A DNA stretch of 64,000 bases from Chromatiales bacterium (GTDB lineage: Bacteria > Pseudomonadota > Gammaproteobacteria > Steroidobacterales > GCA-2729495): positions 124,001 through 188,000 of the forward strand of contig JAEUQA010000067.1 of the NCBI GenBank assembly GCA_016789845.1. Direction: 5' to 3'. Shown here piece by piece: positions 16,778 to 24,714 of the stretch; within the stretch, counting starts at the first letter, position 1; every line of letters starts with the position of its first letter. The notes under the pieces were generated by a model. The model searched no databases. It saw only the letters and a program-made list of their open reading frames with translations, and was not told where the DNA came from. Made by a program: the position numbers and the translations under genes.

Positions 16778-17818
16778 TCATGGGAGATTGCGCACGATGT
16801 GCGGGCCGAGGCCGTTGGCTAGCCACAGGGGCAGGCGCTGCCAGGCGGCGATGGCCAGGGCGTACTTCGGATTGGACGGATTCAGGCGGGGTAGCGCGCC
16901 GCCATCCGCGAGCCAGTAGTGCCAGTACAGTGGCACCGGTTCCGCGCCCCACTGGCGCTTGAACCGGTAGGTGCCGCTATCCTGGGTTGAGCGGCCAAAA
17001 TCGAACACGGTCGAGCCCCTGCTGATGGCGCGCTTCAGGCTCTCCCAGTACATGAGCATGTTGACTCCGAGGCGATTGGCGGAGCGGAGCGAGGACGCCC
17101 AGGGGATTTCCGTGCGCCCGCCGGAATGCAGGAGGATGCCAGCCGCGACCGGCTGGCCGTGGAGGTCCGCAATGACCACGTCCATGTGCTCCCCGAGTTC
17201 CCGCGCAATGGCTGCAAAGAATGACCGGCCGTAGACCGGCGTGCCCAGGTCCCGCATGTTGCGGGCGAAGACGGCGTAGAACTGGGGGAGGAGTTCAGCC
17301 CCGCCAATCCGGGCCGTAGCCCCTTCCTTCTGGGGCCGGCGCACCTGGGAGCGCAGTTTGGCGGGTAGCTGGCCCCAGTGCTCCTCCGGGTTCGCCGCGA
17401 GGCCCCCCTGCATGCTCACCTTGTCCGTGCGCACCGGCCAGGCCGAATCCCGGGGCTGCAGTTCACGCAGTTCGAGGTGGCTCACGCGGAGGGAACCGGC
17501 CAGCTCCACCGCCGCCGAAACCAGCAGGCGATCCGCCGCCTCGTTCCGGGCAACCACGCCGCCATAGTTCACGCAGGGCAGTGAGACCAGGAAGTCGCCA
17601 AATAGCCGGCTCTTAAGCCGTACCAGGGGCAGGATTCCCGCCAGGCCACTGGCGTCCCGAGCGCCGAGGTAGTGCGTTTCCCAGCCGAATTCCCCTGCAA
17701 AGATCCGGCGCCAGGCGAGCCGGTGGTAGAGGGTGCCGCCAGGTGTCGTGCGGGCGAAATCATCCCATTCCGCAGTGGCGCCGGGGTCTGACCCCAGTGT
17801 ATGTACCGCCAGGGTCAT
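16778..17818 (-). CDS. FemAB-like aminoacyl/acyl transferase, PEP-CTERM-associated
   Basis: A 346-residue double-GNAT protein of the FemAB family. Visible elements include SLPCVNYGGVV near 100, AKLRSQVRRPQKEG near 170, and the C-terminal FDFGRSTQDSGTYRFKRQWGA near 290, a hallmark of the PEP-CTERM FemAB subfamily (TIGR03019-like). FemAB proteins transfer amino acids from aminoacyl-tRNA to peptidoglycan. In EPS loci the donor could instead be an ACP thioester (inference). Its ATG overlaps the deacetylase stop (ATGA), so expression is coupled. Confidence 0.88.
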   Translation of the reverse strand: MTLAVHTLGSDPGATAEWDDFARTTPGGTLYHRLAWRRIFAGEFGWETHYLGARDASGLAGILPLVRLKSRLFGDFLVSLPCVNYGGVVARNEAADRLLVSAAVELAGSLRVSHLELRELQPRDSAWPVRTDKVSMQGGLAANPEEHWGQLPAKLRSQVRRPQKEGATARIGGAELLPQFYAVFARNMRDLGTPVYGRSFFAAIARELGEHMDVVIADLHGQPVAAGILLHSGGRTEIPWASSLRSANRLGVNMLMYWESLKRAISRGSTVFDFGRSTQDSGTYRFKRQWGAEPVPLYWHYWLADGGALPRLNPSNPKYALAIAAWQRLPLWLANGLGPHIVRNLP

Positions 17819-18720
17819 GGGGCAGGCTGGATGCCCAGGAGGCGGTCATACCGGTCCCAGCGGAAGTCCCGCAGCAGGCGGTCGAGGCGCGAGGCGGTCT
17901 TGTCCAGGTTCACGTAGTGGCGGAAGCGCGAACGGGCGCGGGCGCCCGGGACCCTCGGCTGGTCCGGGTCTACCTCCCAGGGGTGCATGTAGAAGAAGTG
18001 CGGCTGGCCGTCCTGCTCGTGCAGGCGCCGGATCGCCCAGCGGAAGACCGGATAGGGGAAGAAGCGGAAGAAGCCGCCGCCCCCGCAGGCCCACAGCCGC
18101 CCGCCCGCCCGGACCGTGCTGGCCGGGCACTCGGTCAGCTGGCGCGACGCGGTGGGCTGGTGCCGGAAGCGGGGCGCCCCGGGGAAGCCGTAGATGTCAT
18201 GGCTCACCGGCACGATGCTCGACGAATAACGGTAGCCGGCGCGCTCGAGTTCCTCGAAGGCCCAGGCACTGCGGGGCACCACGGAAAAGCTGGCGGCGCG
18301 GTAGCCCGTCACCGGCACGCCGGCAAGGTCCTCCAGGACCGCCTTGCTGCGCCCGGCGTCAGCCCGGAACTCGGCGGGCGTCTGCTCGTATACGGGGATG
18401 TGTTCGCAGCCGTGACTCGCAATCTCGTGGCCGGCCGCGGCGATCTCGCGCACGAGGGCGGGATGCCGCTCGGCGACCCAGGCGAGGGTGAAGAACGTGG
18501 CATGGACGCCGTGCCCGGCAAAGAGCTCCAGAAGCTGGCGAACGTTGTGTTCGACGCGAGACGGTGCCGAGTTCCAGGCTGACCGGGGCATGCAGTCGGC
18601 AAAGGCCTGGACCTGGAAGTGCTCTTCCACGTCCACGGACATGCCGTTCACGAAGGTCGCCGCGCCCTGGCCTGGCGCGTCGTTCGGCACCGGGTCCGGA
18701 CGGCGGGATTGCGTCTCCAT
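17815..18720 (-). CDS. Polysaccharide deacetylase, PEP-CTERM locus type
   Basis: A NodB-domain protein of about 301 residues. The signature SVDVEEHFQVQAF (metal Asp, near residue 28), HGCEH zinc motif near 105, GYRAASFSV with the conserved Arg near 141, and FFYMHPWEVDPDQPR near 240 are typical of the XrtA/PEP-CTERM deacetylase subfamily (TIGR03006-like). It removes acetyl groups from amino sugars in the polymer or its precursor. I prefer ATG 18720 over the GTG two codons upstream at 18726. It sits nine bases after the outer-membrane barrel gene and overlaps the FemAB gene by four bases. Confidence 0.9.
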   Translation of the reverse strand: METQSRRPDPVPNDAPGQGAATFVNGMSVDVEEHFQVQAFADCMPRSAWNSAPSRVEHNVRQLLELFAGHGVHATFFTLAWVAERHPALVREIAAAGHEIASHGCEHIPVYEQTPAEFRADAGRSKAVLEDLAGVPVTGYRAASFSVVPRSAWAFEELERAGYRYSSSIVPVSHDIYGFPGAPRFRHQPTASRQLTECPASTVRAGGRLWACGGGGFFRFFPYPVFRWAIRRLHEQDGQPHFFYMHPWEVDPDQPRVPGARARSRFRHYVNLDKTASRLDRLLRDFRWDRYDRLLGIQPAP

Positions 18721-18729
18721 GGGCACGGC

Positions 18730-20190
18730 TCAGCGGAAGCTGTAGTTAGCGGAAAGGCCCGTCTGGAATTCCTGGTAGTTGTCGTTGGGGTTATCGGACC
18801 CCTGCTGCTCATAGCGGGCCAGCCAGCCCTCCAGGCTCAGTTTCCGCCCCAGATCGTAGATGACGAAGCCGCGGAGCTCGCTTACTTCGTCGTCATTGCC
18901 ATCCCGGAATTCGCGCTGGCTGTATTGTCCGCTGGCGCCCACCGTCGTGCGCCGGCCAATCTGCCGTGACAGCCCGAGCACGATGCCCGTCTCCGTCTCG
19001 GAATTCTTGACGGGATCCTGGTTGGTATCGGTCCGGTCCAGGAACTCATCGCGCACCTCGTTGAACAGGAGCAACGACACCTCGTTGCGGCCCAGTGCCC
19101 GGACCAGGCTCGCGGAGAGCAGCTTGTAGATGAAGCGGTCGCCCACGCCGCGCCGGTCGATGTTGCCCGGCGTTTCCGGCGGTTGCGGCGTGTCGTCAAC
19201 TGCTGGCCGTTGCTCGAAAATCTGCTCATCGACGGACGGATCTTCCCGGTAGGACAACTCGATGCTGCCCTCGTTGATCTCGCGACGGATCCGGGCGCCC
19301 CACGTGGATCCGAAGCTGCGCTCGCCGAAGGAGGCCTCGACTAGCGTCCGCGAAGTCTGGCGCCTGAAGCCGACCGCCCAGTAGGTATCGACGAGGCTGG
19401 CATCCGTGAAGTCCTGGTAATCGCTCTCCATGCCGATGGAGCCAAAAACGAAGAAGTCGCCAGTCTGGCGGAGGCCGTAAGTCAGGGTCAGGTAGGCGAG
19501 CTGGGCCGTGTTGTCGGGGGGCGTCTCGTACTCGTAGAGCTCCCAGTCGTGATACAGCCCCCAGGACAGCCCCTTGTTCCGCTCCTCGCCCGTAATCGCG
19601 GTGTGCCACTCCTGGTAGTCCACGTCCTGGATGTCGGGCGCATCGTAGTTGACCAGCCCGACCACGTAGCGGGAGTCAATCCCGATGCCGCCGATCTCCG
19701 TTTGCAGGTGCGGGCTGGTCTCCAGGCGCGCCTCGTCCGTCCGGTTGTCGACGATCGACACGTTCGTATAGAACACCCCGTTCTCGGGGTCGATCAGTTG
19801 CTGGCTCAGTTCACCCACGGTCTCGAGGGTGAGCAGGTTAGGGATCAGCACCAGGTCGAGGGCTCCGCTTGCTTCGTTGAAGCTGCCGTTGACGTCGTCG
19901 GTCTCGGCGTAGCCGAGGTAGGAGTAGGTGTAGTCAGCCCTGAGGTTTATGCGCTGGGACTGGTGGGTGATGTTGATGCTCGGATCGATGCGGCCGACCA
20001 GATCGCTGGTCTCATTGTCCGGTGTCAGGAACAGGTTGTCGGTATATACCGCCCCGACGGTGACCGACGGGATGATCTCCAGTGCGGTAGCCGCGGGCAC
20101 CACGCCCATGGTGGCCAGCAGCAGGAACGTCAACCCGGGTCGCGACCGGCCGAAGCCTTGCCGGTCAGGAAGCGTCATGGGCGCTGGCAT
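18730..20190 (-). CDS. Outer-membrane beta-barrel protein, PEP-CTERM locus type
   Basis: A 486-residue protein with a signal peptide (residues about 17-36, cleavage near ATALE) and alternating-polarity strands throughout (for example RINLRADYTYSYLGY). It ends NYSFR, an aromatic C-terminal residue pattern used for barrel insertion. It matches the TIGR03016-like barrel of PEP-CTERM EPS loci and may form the outer-membrane exit or anchor for the polysaccharide. GGGAGA six bases before ATG 20190 fixes the start. It overlaps the tyrosine kinase gene by 26 bases, so translation is probably coupled. Confidence 0.86.
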   Translation of the reverse strand: MPAPMTLPDRQGFGRSRPGLTFLLLATMGVVPAATALEIIPSVTVGAVYTDNLFLTPDNETSDLVGRIDPSINITHQSQRINLRADYTYSYLGYAETDDVNGSFNEASGALDLVLIPNLLTLETVGELSQQLIDPENGVFYTNVSIVDNRTDEARLETSPHLQTEIGGIGIDSRYVVGLVNYDAPDIQDVDYQEWHTAITGEERNKGLSWGLYHDWELYEYETPPDNTAQLAYLTLTYGLRQTGDFFVFGSIGMESDYQDFTDASLVDTYWAVGFRRQTSRTLVEASFGERSFGSTWGARIRREINEGSIELSYREDPSVDEQIFEQRPAVDDTPQPPETPGNIDRRGVGDRFIYKLLSASLVRALGRNEVSLLLFNEVRDEFLDRTDTNQDPVKNSETETGIVLGLSRQIGRRTTVGASGQYSQREFRDGNDDEVSELRGFVIYDLGRKLSLEGWLARYEQQGSDNPNDNYQEFQTGLSANYSFR

Positions 20191-21016
20191 AGTAGTCTCC
20201 CCCGTAGAGGGACGTTAGGCCGCCCACGGCCTTGTTGAGGATCAGTCCCACCGGCTTCTCGCCGCCGATCGCCTCGAGGACCTGCTTCATCTCGCTTTCC
20301 TTCGTGACGCCGGCCTCGACCACCACAAGGACCTGGTGCGCCAGCCCGAGGATGGCGTGGGCATCGGGCGTGGACAGGAGCGGCGGGCAATCGAGGATGA
20401 TGATCCGCGTGGGATCATCGTCGGACAGATGATTGATGAGTTCTGCCGCCCGCGCGGAGTGCAGCAATTCCGAGGATTCCCTGGTCTGCCGGCCCGTCGG
20501 GACGATCCGCAGCCCGGGGACCTCGGTCGCTACCAGCGTTGATTCGAGCGAGATCCCTGGCTGGTCCACGGCGTCGAGAAAGCCCGTCCTGTCGGTCAGC
20601 TCCAGGCCTCTGGTGAGGGTCGCCTTGATGTTGTCCATGTCCACGAGGATGACCGACAGCTCGCGGGAACGCGTGAGTGCCTGGGCCAGTGCAGCCGAAA
20701 CGAAGGTCTTGCCGGCGCCGGGCCTGGCGCTGGTGACCATCACCACGTTGGCCACGCCTTCCGCCAGCGGCCCGAAGGCGTTCTGCAGTATGGGACGCTT
20801 CAGGTGCCGGAGCTGCTCGACGAGTTGCTGGTCCCGTTCCGGGTCCGGGAGCATGCCCACTGCAGCGAGCCGGAGGAAACTGACGGGTTCACCACTTGGC
20901 CGGCCCAGCGTCGGAGCTACCCGGGGGGCCTGCCGCGGCCTGGGGCCCGGTTCCGGCCCGCCGTCAGCGGCGGTCGCGGCGTTCCTGAGGCGGATGGCTT
21001 TTTCGATGATACCCAT
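20165..21016 (-). CDS. EPS tyrosine autokinase (Wzc-type cytoplasmic kinase)
   Basis: A 283-residue BY-kinase. Walker A is SARPGAGKT with Lys103, Walker A' is ILVDMDN (Asp126/Asp128), and Walker B is IIILDCPPL. A small C-terminal tyrosine cluster (Tyr271, Tyr275, Tyr276) provides autophosphorylation sites. It partners with the chain-length membrane protein encoded just upstream at 21023; together they form a split Wzc that controls polymer length and export by a phosphorylation cycle. It is of the PEP-CTERM locus type (TIGR03018-like). Confidence 0.92.
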   Translation of the reverse strand: MGIIEKAIRLRNAATAADGGPEPGPRPRQAPRVAPTLGRPSGEPVSFLRLAAVGMLPDPERDQQLVEQLRHLKRPILQNAFGPLAEGVANVVMVTSARPGAGKTFVSAALAQALTRSRELSVILVDMDNIKATLTRGLELTDRTGFLDAVDQPGISLESTLVATEVPGLRIVPTGRQTRESSELLHSARAAELINHLSDDDPTRIIILDCPPLLSTPDAHAILGLAHQVLVVVEAGVTKESEMKQVLEAIGGEKPVGLILNKAVGGLTSLYGGDYYASAHDAS

Positions 21017-21022
21017 GGGAGG

Positions 21023-22615
21023 TCAGCCCGCCAGCAGCTGGGCGAGGGGCGCCAGGCCATTCCTGCCGGCGAGGTTCACCAGCAGGCACGCGATCACCAG
21101 GCCGCCGGTGCCCATGGCAAAGGGTCGCCAGTCGGCCGGCACCGCCAGCGCACTGGCCCGGGGCAGGGTGCCGAAAACGGGCAGTTTCAGCACGTTCTTG
21201 AGATGGGTCGAGGAATAGAACACGGGATCCAGCTTGTTCAGCACGAAGGTCGCGAAGGCGCCAATCCCCAGGCCGGCCACCAGGGCAAACAGGTTGAGCA
21301 GCAGCCGGTTCGGCGCGGATGGGAGCAAGGGCACCCGTGGCGGGTCCAGCACGTCGAACGAGACGGCCTCACTGTCCTGCTGCACCTGGTCGGCAAGCCT
21401 GGCGGACTCGAGGCGCTCCAGCAGCGCATCGTGCTGGCGCTTCACCACCTCATAGTCACGGTTCAGGCGGTTCAGCTGTGCCTCCACCTCGGGGATCGTG
21501 TCGATCATCCGGCGGAGGTAACCCACGGCGGCGCGCTTCTCGCCCAGCTGGGCGCGCAGCCCGGCAAGCTCAACCTCGGCCCGGCTCAGCGCCATGCGCA
21601 TGTCCTGGTAGACCGGGTTCATTTGCAGTGCGGCCGACGCACTCGTGCCGCCGGTAATGGACCGGTTCCGGGCCCGTTCCTCGTCCCGCAGGCGGTAGAG
21701 ATCCTCGAGGGTCTTGGTCACGTTGACGATATCGGGGTGTTTGTCGGTGAACTTGAGCCGGAGCTGCTCGAGCTGGGTCTCGAAGCTGGCAATCGTGGCG
21801 TCCACGGAGGTCGCGCCGCCGCCGGCCATGCTCTTGCCCGGGTCGGCCAGGCCAAAGGAGGGTTCCTCGCCCTCCAGCTGCCGCTGGAGCTCGGTCTTGC
21901 GCTGGGCGACAGCCGAAATCTCGGCTTCCAGCGTCTGGAGGGCCGCCTGGGCCGTCTGCATCCGTTCGAAATAGTCACCGCCCTCGCCGGGCATGAGCCC
22001 CACGTTGCGCTTCTTGAACTCGGCAAGGCGGGTCTCGGCCTCCTCGAGCCGCTTCTCGTAGACGGAAATCTGGCTGCCGATGAATTTCTGGGCCTGCACT
22101 GAATCCGAGCGGTCGGCAGTCAGGGAGTTCTGCATGAAGTTGGTGAGGAGGGCCTGGACGACATCCCTGGCCATCGTCGGGCTGCCGTCCTGGAAGGCGA
22201 TGATGTAGATGTCTTCCCCCTGGGCCTTCGTGATCGAGATGCGGGTCTTGACTGCGTCGATCACTGCCTCGACGTCCTGGGGCGTCTTGGCCTTGCGGAG
22301 GAGGCCGGTGTCCGTCGCCACGGCCTCCAGCTGGGGCCGGCTGAGCATGGCCTGGGTCATCATGCCCACCTGGCTCAGGGTATCGGTTGGCACGGCGAGG
22401 CCCTGCAGCAGTGGCTTCAGGATTGACTCCGTATTCACATACACGCGTGCCGTGGCGTCGTAGCGGTTGGGAATCGCGAGGATGACGAGCCAGCCGGCCA
22501 GGGCGACGATCCAGGCAAGGGTCAGTGCCACCCAGCGAAAGCGCCACATGCCGTAGGCCTGCTCGATGAGCAGGAGCCTCAGCTGGGCCACATCCATGGG
22601 TTTTGCAGTGGTCAT
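21023..22615 (-). CDS. Polysaccharide chain-length determinant (Wzz/Wzc N-terminal type)
   Basis: A 530-residue inner-membrane protein. It has an N-terminal TM helix (about 28-50, LTLAWIVALAGWLVILAIPN), a long periplasmic coiled-coil region (about 170-430, rich in Leu/Glu/Arg heptads) and a second TM pair near 440-520. The pre-TM motif DPPRVPLLPSAPNRLL is the Wzz proline-rich signature. It belongs to the PEP-CTERM chain-length family (TIGR03007-like). With the kinase six bases downstream it makes the polymerase-export co-regulator. The last hydrophobic segment (GTGGLVIACLLVNLAG) is unusual compared with simple two-TM Wzz proteins. Confidence 0.9.
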   Translation of the reverse strand: MTTAKPMDVAQLRLLLIEQAYGMWRFRWVALTLAWIVALAGWLVILAIPNRYDATARVYVNTESILKPLLQGLAVPTDTLSQVGMMTQAMLSRPQLEAVATDTGLLRKAKTPQDVEAVIDAVKTRISITKAQGEDIYIIAFQDGSPTMARDVVQALLTNFMQNSLTADRSDSVQAQKFIGSQISVYEKRLEEAETRLAEFKKRNVGLMPGEGGDYFERMQTAQAALQTLEAEISAVAQRKTELQRQLEGEEPSFGLADPGKSMAGGGATSVDATIASFETQLEQLRLKFTDKHPDIVNVTKTLEDLYRLRDEERARNRSITGGTSASAALQMNPVYQDMRMALSRAEVELAGLRAQLGEKRAAVGYLRRMIDTIPEVEAQLNRLNRDYEVVKRQHDALLERLESARLADQVQQDSEAVSFDVLDPPRVPLLPSAPNRLLLNLFALVAGLGIGAFATFVLNKLDPVFYSSTHLKNVLKLPVFGTLPRASALAVPADWRPFAMGTGGLVIACLLVNLAGRNGLAPLAQLLAG

Positions 22616-22661
22616 AGGCCTGCCCGTCGGTGGTGGAAACGGCTCCGGACTCCGGTCCCGG

Positions 22662-23276
22662 TCAGAACCGTGACTCCGGAATGATGAGCACGTCGCCCGG
22701 GCGCATCGGGATGTTTGCCGCGATCTTGCCCTTGTTCAGCAGGTCGTCCAGGCGAACGGGGATTTCAAGCTGCTGGTCGCCCTCGCGCCGGACTATCGTG
22801 GCCCGGTTGCCCGCGGCGTTCTCCGCGAGGCCGCCCACCTGGATCATGACATCCAGCACGGTCATCTCCTGGCGGAAAGGGATGGCCTGCGGGGCGGCAG
22901 CCTGGCCGACGACGCGCACCTGGTTGCTGAACGTGCCGATGAAATTCGAGACGATGACGTTGACCTTGGGCGAGCGGATGTATTCGGCGAGCGCCAGCTC
23001 GATGTCGCGGGCGAGTTTTGTCGGCGTCTTGCCGACGGCCGGCAGGTCCTCGACCAGGGGGGTGGAAATCCGGCCATCGGGCCGGACGGGGATGGTGACC
23101 GAGACTTCCGGGTGCTGCCAGACGAACACCTGCACGGTATCGCCCGGGCCAATGACGTACTCGTCGGGCAGGGTGGCCGGAGTGGCAGTCGGCAGCGTGA
23201 CGGGTTTCTTGCTCGCGCAACCGCCCAGGGCGATGCTCCCGAGGCAGAGGACGGCTATCAGTAGTGAATGGCGCAT
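22662..23276 (-). CDS. Polysaccharide export lipoprotein (Wza/KpsD family)
   Basis: A 204-residue outer-membrane export protein. The lipobox is LGGC (Cys20), followed by the Poly_export domain: YVIGPGDTVQVFVWQHPE, PVRPDGRISTPLVEDL, and SLBB-like NQVRVVGQAAAPQAIPF. It is the first gene of the minus-strand export operon (TIGR03027-like) and would form the outer-membrane channel for the polymer together with the chain-length protein. A -10-like TATAAT lies 42 bases before the ATG on this strand. Confidence 0.92.
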   Translation of the reverse strand: MRHSLLIAVLCLGSIALGGCASKKPVTLPTATPATLPDEYVIGPGDTVQVFVWQHPEVSVTIPVRPDGRISTPLVEDLPAVGKTPTKLARDIELALAEYIRSPKVNVIVSNFIGTFSNQVRVVGQAAAPQAIPFRQEMTVLDVMIQVGGLAENAAGNRATIVRREGDQQLEIPVRLDDLLNKGKIAANIPMRPGDVLIIPESRF

Positions 23277-23317
23277 GACTTCAATCCCCCGTGGGCCAAA
23301 GATAAACCGCGGGAAGT

Positions 23318-23323
23318 ATTATA
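23318..23323 (-). promoter_or_regulatory. Probable -10 box of the export operon
   Basis: On the minus strand this reads TATAAT, a perfect sigma-70 -10 element, 42 bases upstream of the export lipoprotein ATG. No convincing -35 hexamer is present at 16-18 bases, so an activator may be needed. Confidence 0.4.
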
Positions 23324-23558
23324 GATAAGCCCCCGGAGGTACAGGCATCCTTGTTTGTCGTTCTCGGGCGGGAGTCCAACGAACCATGCTCCAGGCTGCC
23401 CGTACCCCTTTATATTCTGGGGCCGTCAGTGCCCCTGTTCCGTGACCGGCTTCAAGGATGGGGCGATTCCCGGGTCACAAGCCCGGTTATGCGGCACGTC
23501 CTGTTTTGCCCGCACCTAACCTGCCAAGATAGCAGTGCAACAAGCTTCCGGGTCCCGC

Positions 23559-24710
23559 ATGGCTATTCCCCTGATTGCGCACGTCCTCCATCGACTGGAC
23601 TACGGCGGCCTCGAGAACGGCCTCATCAACCTGATCAACGGCTTGCCGGCGGAACGCTTCGCCCATGCCGTGATCTGCCTGGCCGGTTTCTCCGAGTTCC
23701 GGGACCGGATCCGGCGTCCGGACGTCCGTGTGTATTCACTGGGCAAGCGGCCAGGCAAGGATCTGCCCGCGTACGGGCGACTCTGGCAACTGTTTCGGCG
23801 ACTCAGGCCGGCCGCCGTGCACACCCGCAATGCGGGTGTCATCGACTGTGCCGTCGTCGCCTGGGCGGCCGGGGTCCCCGTGCGGATCCACGGCTGCCAC
23901 GGCTGGGACGTGGACGATCTCCACGGCGACCGGCCCCGCCGGGCTGTCCTGCGCCGCGCGTGCGCCCCCGCGATTACCCGCTACGTGGCCGTGTCCCGGC
24001 ACATCGGGGAGTGGCTGCAGACTGCGGATGGCGTGCCCCCGGCGGCGATTTCCCAGATCTACAATGGCGTTGATGTCCGGCGCTTTGCCCCAGGCGAGTC
24101 CCGGGCGCCGCCGTTATTTGGCGGGTCCGCGGGCAGCCCGCTGTTCGTCATTGGCACCGTGTCCCGCCTCGAGGCCGTCAAGGACCCTTGCACCCTTGCG
24201 CGGGCGTTCGCCGAGCTCGTAGCCCGGCAACCGTCCTACCGGGCACGATTGCGGCTGGCCATCATCGGTGACGGCAACCTGCGCGGGGACGTGCTCGCCA
24301 TCCTCGCGGCGGCTGGCTGCGCCGAGCTCGCGGTGGTCACGGGCTGGCGGGATGACATTCCCGATCTCATGCGGCAATTGAGCCTCTTCGTCCTGCCTTC
24401 CATCAACGAAGGGATATCCAACACCATCCTCGAGGCAATGGCCTGCGGCCTGCCCGTCGTGGCGACGGCGGTCGGCGGCAACGCGGAACTCGTGGTGGAA
24501 GGAGAAAATGGCTGCCTCGTCCCGCCGTCGTCACCGGTCAGGATGGCTGACGCCCTGGAACGCTATGTCCAGGACGCGGTGCTGACGGGGGCCCAGTCCC
24601 GGGCTGCCCGGCTGCGGGCCGTCGAGGAGTTCAGTCTCGACGTGATGCTCCGGCGCTATTCGGACCTGTACACCGAACTCCTGCCTGGCGCGGCCAGCAA
24701 GGCGGCCTGA
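23559..24710 (+). CDS. Glycosyltransferase family 4, PEP-CTERM/EpsH1-associated (stp2 type)
   Basis: A 383-residue GT-B glycosyltransferase. It starts IAHVLHRLDYGGLENGLINL, a signature of the stp2 group (TIGR03088-like), and carries IGTVSRLEAVKDPCTLARAF near 205 and SINEGISNTILEAMACGLPVV (the E-x7-E motif) near 285. The start is ATG 23559; a GTG at 23535 is in frame but adds eight unlikely residues. It opens the plus-strand operon running to 30190. The next gene, four bases downstream, is an amidotransferase. In several related loci I would expect an exosortase gene in this neighbourhood, and it is absent here. Confidence 0.88.
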   Translation: MAIPLIAHVLHRLDYGGLENGLINLINGLPAERFAHAVICLAGFSEFRDRIRRPDVRVYSLGKRPGKDLPAYGRLWQLFRRLRPAAVHTRNAGVIDCAVVAWAAGVPVRIHGCHGWDVDDLHGDRPRRAVLRRACAPAITRYVAVSRHIGEWLQTADGVPPAAISQIYNGVDVRRFAPGESRAPPLFGGSAGSPLFVIGTVSRLEAVKDPCTLARAFAELVARQPSYRARLRLAIIGDGNLRGDVLAILAAAGCAELAVVTGWRDDIPDLMRQLSLFVLPSINEGISNTILEAMACGLPVVATAVGGNAELVVEGENGCLVPPSSPVRMADALERYVQDAVLTGAQSRAARLRAVEEFSLDVMLRRYSDLYTELLPGAASKAA

Positions 24711-24714
24711 AGAC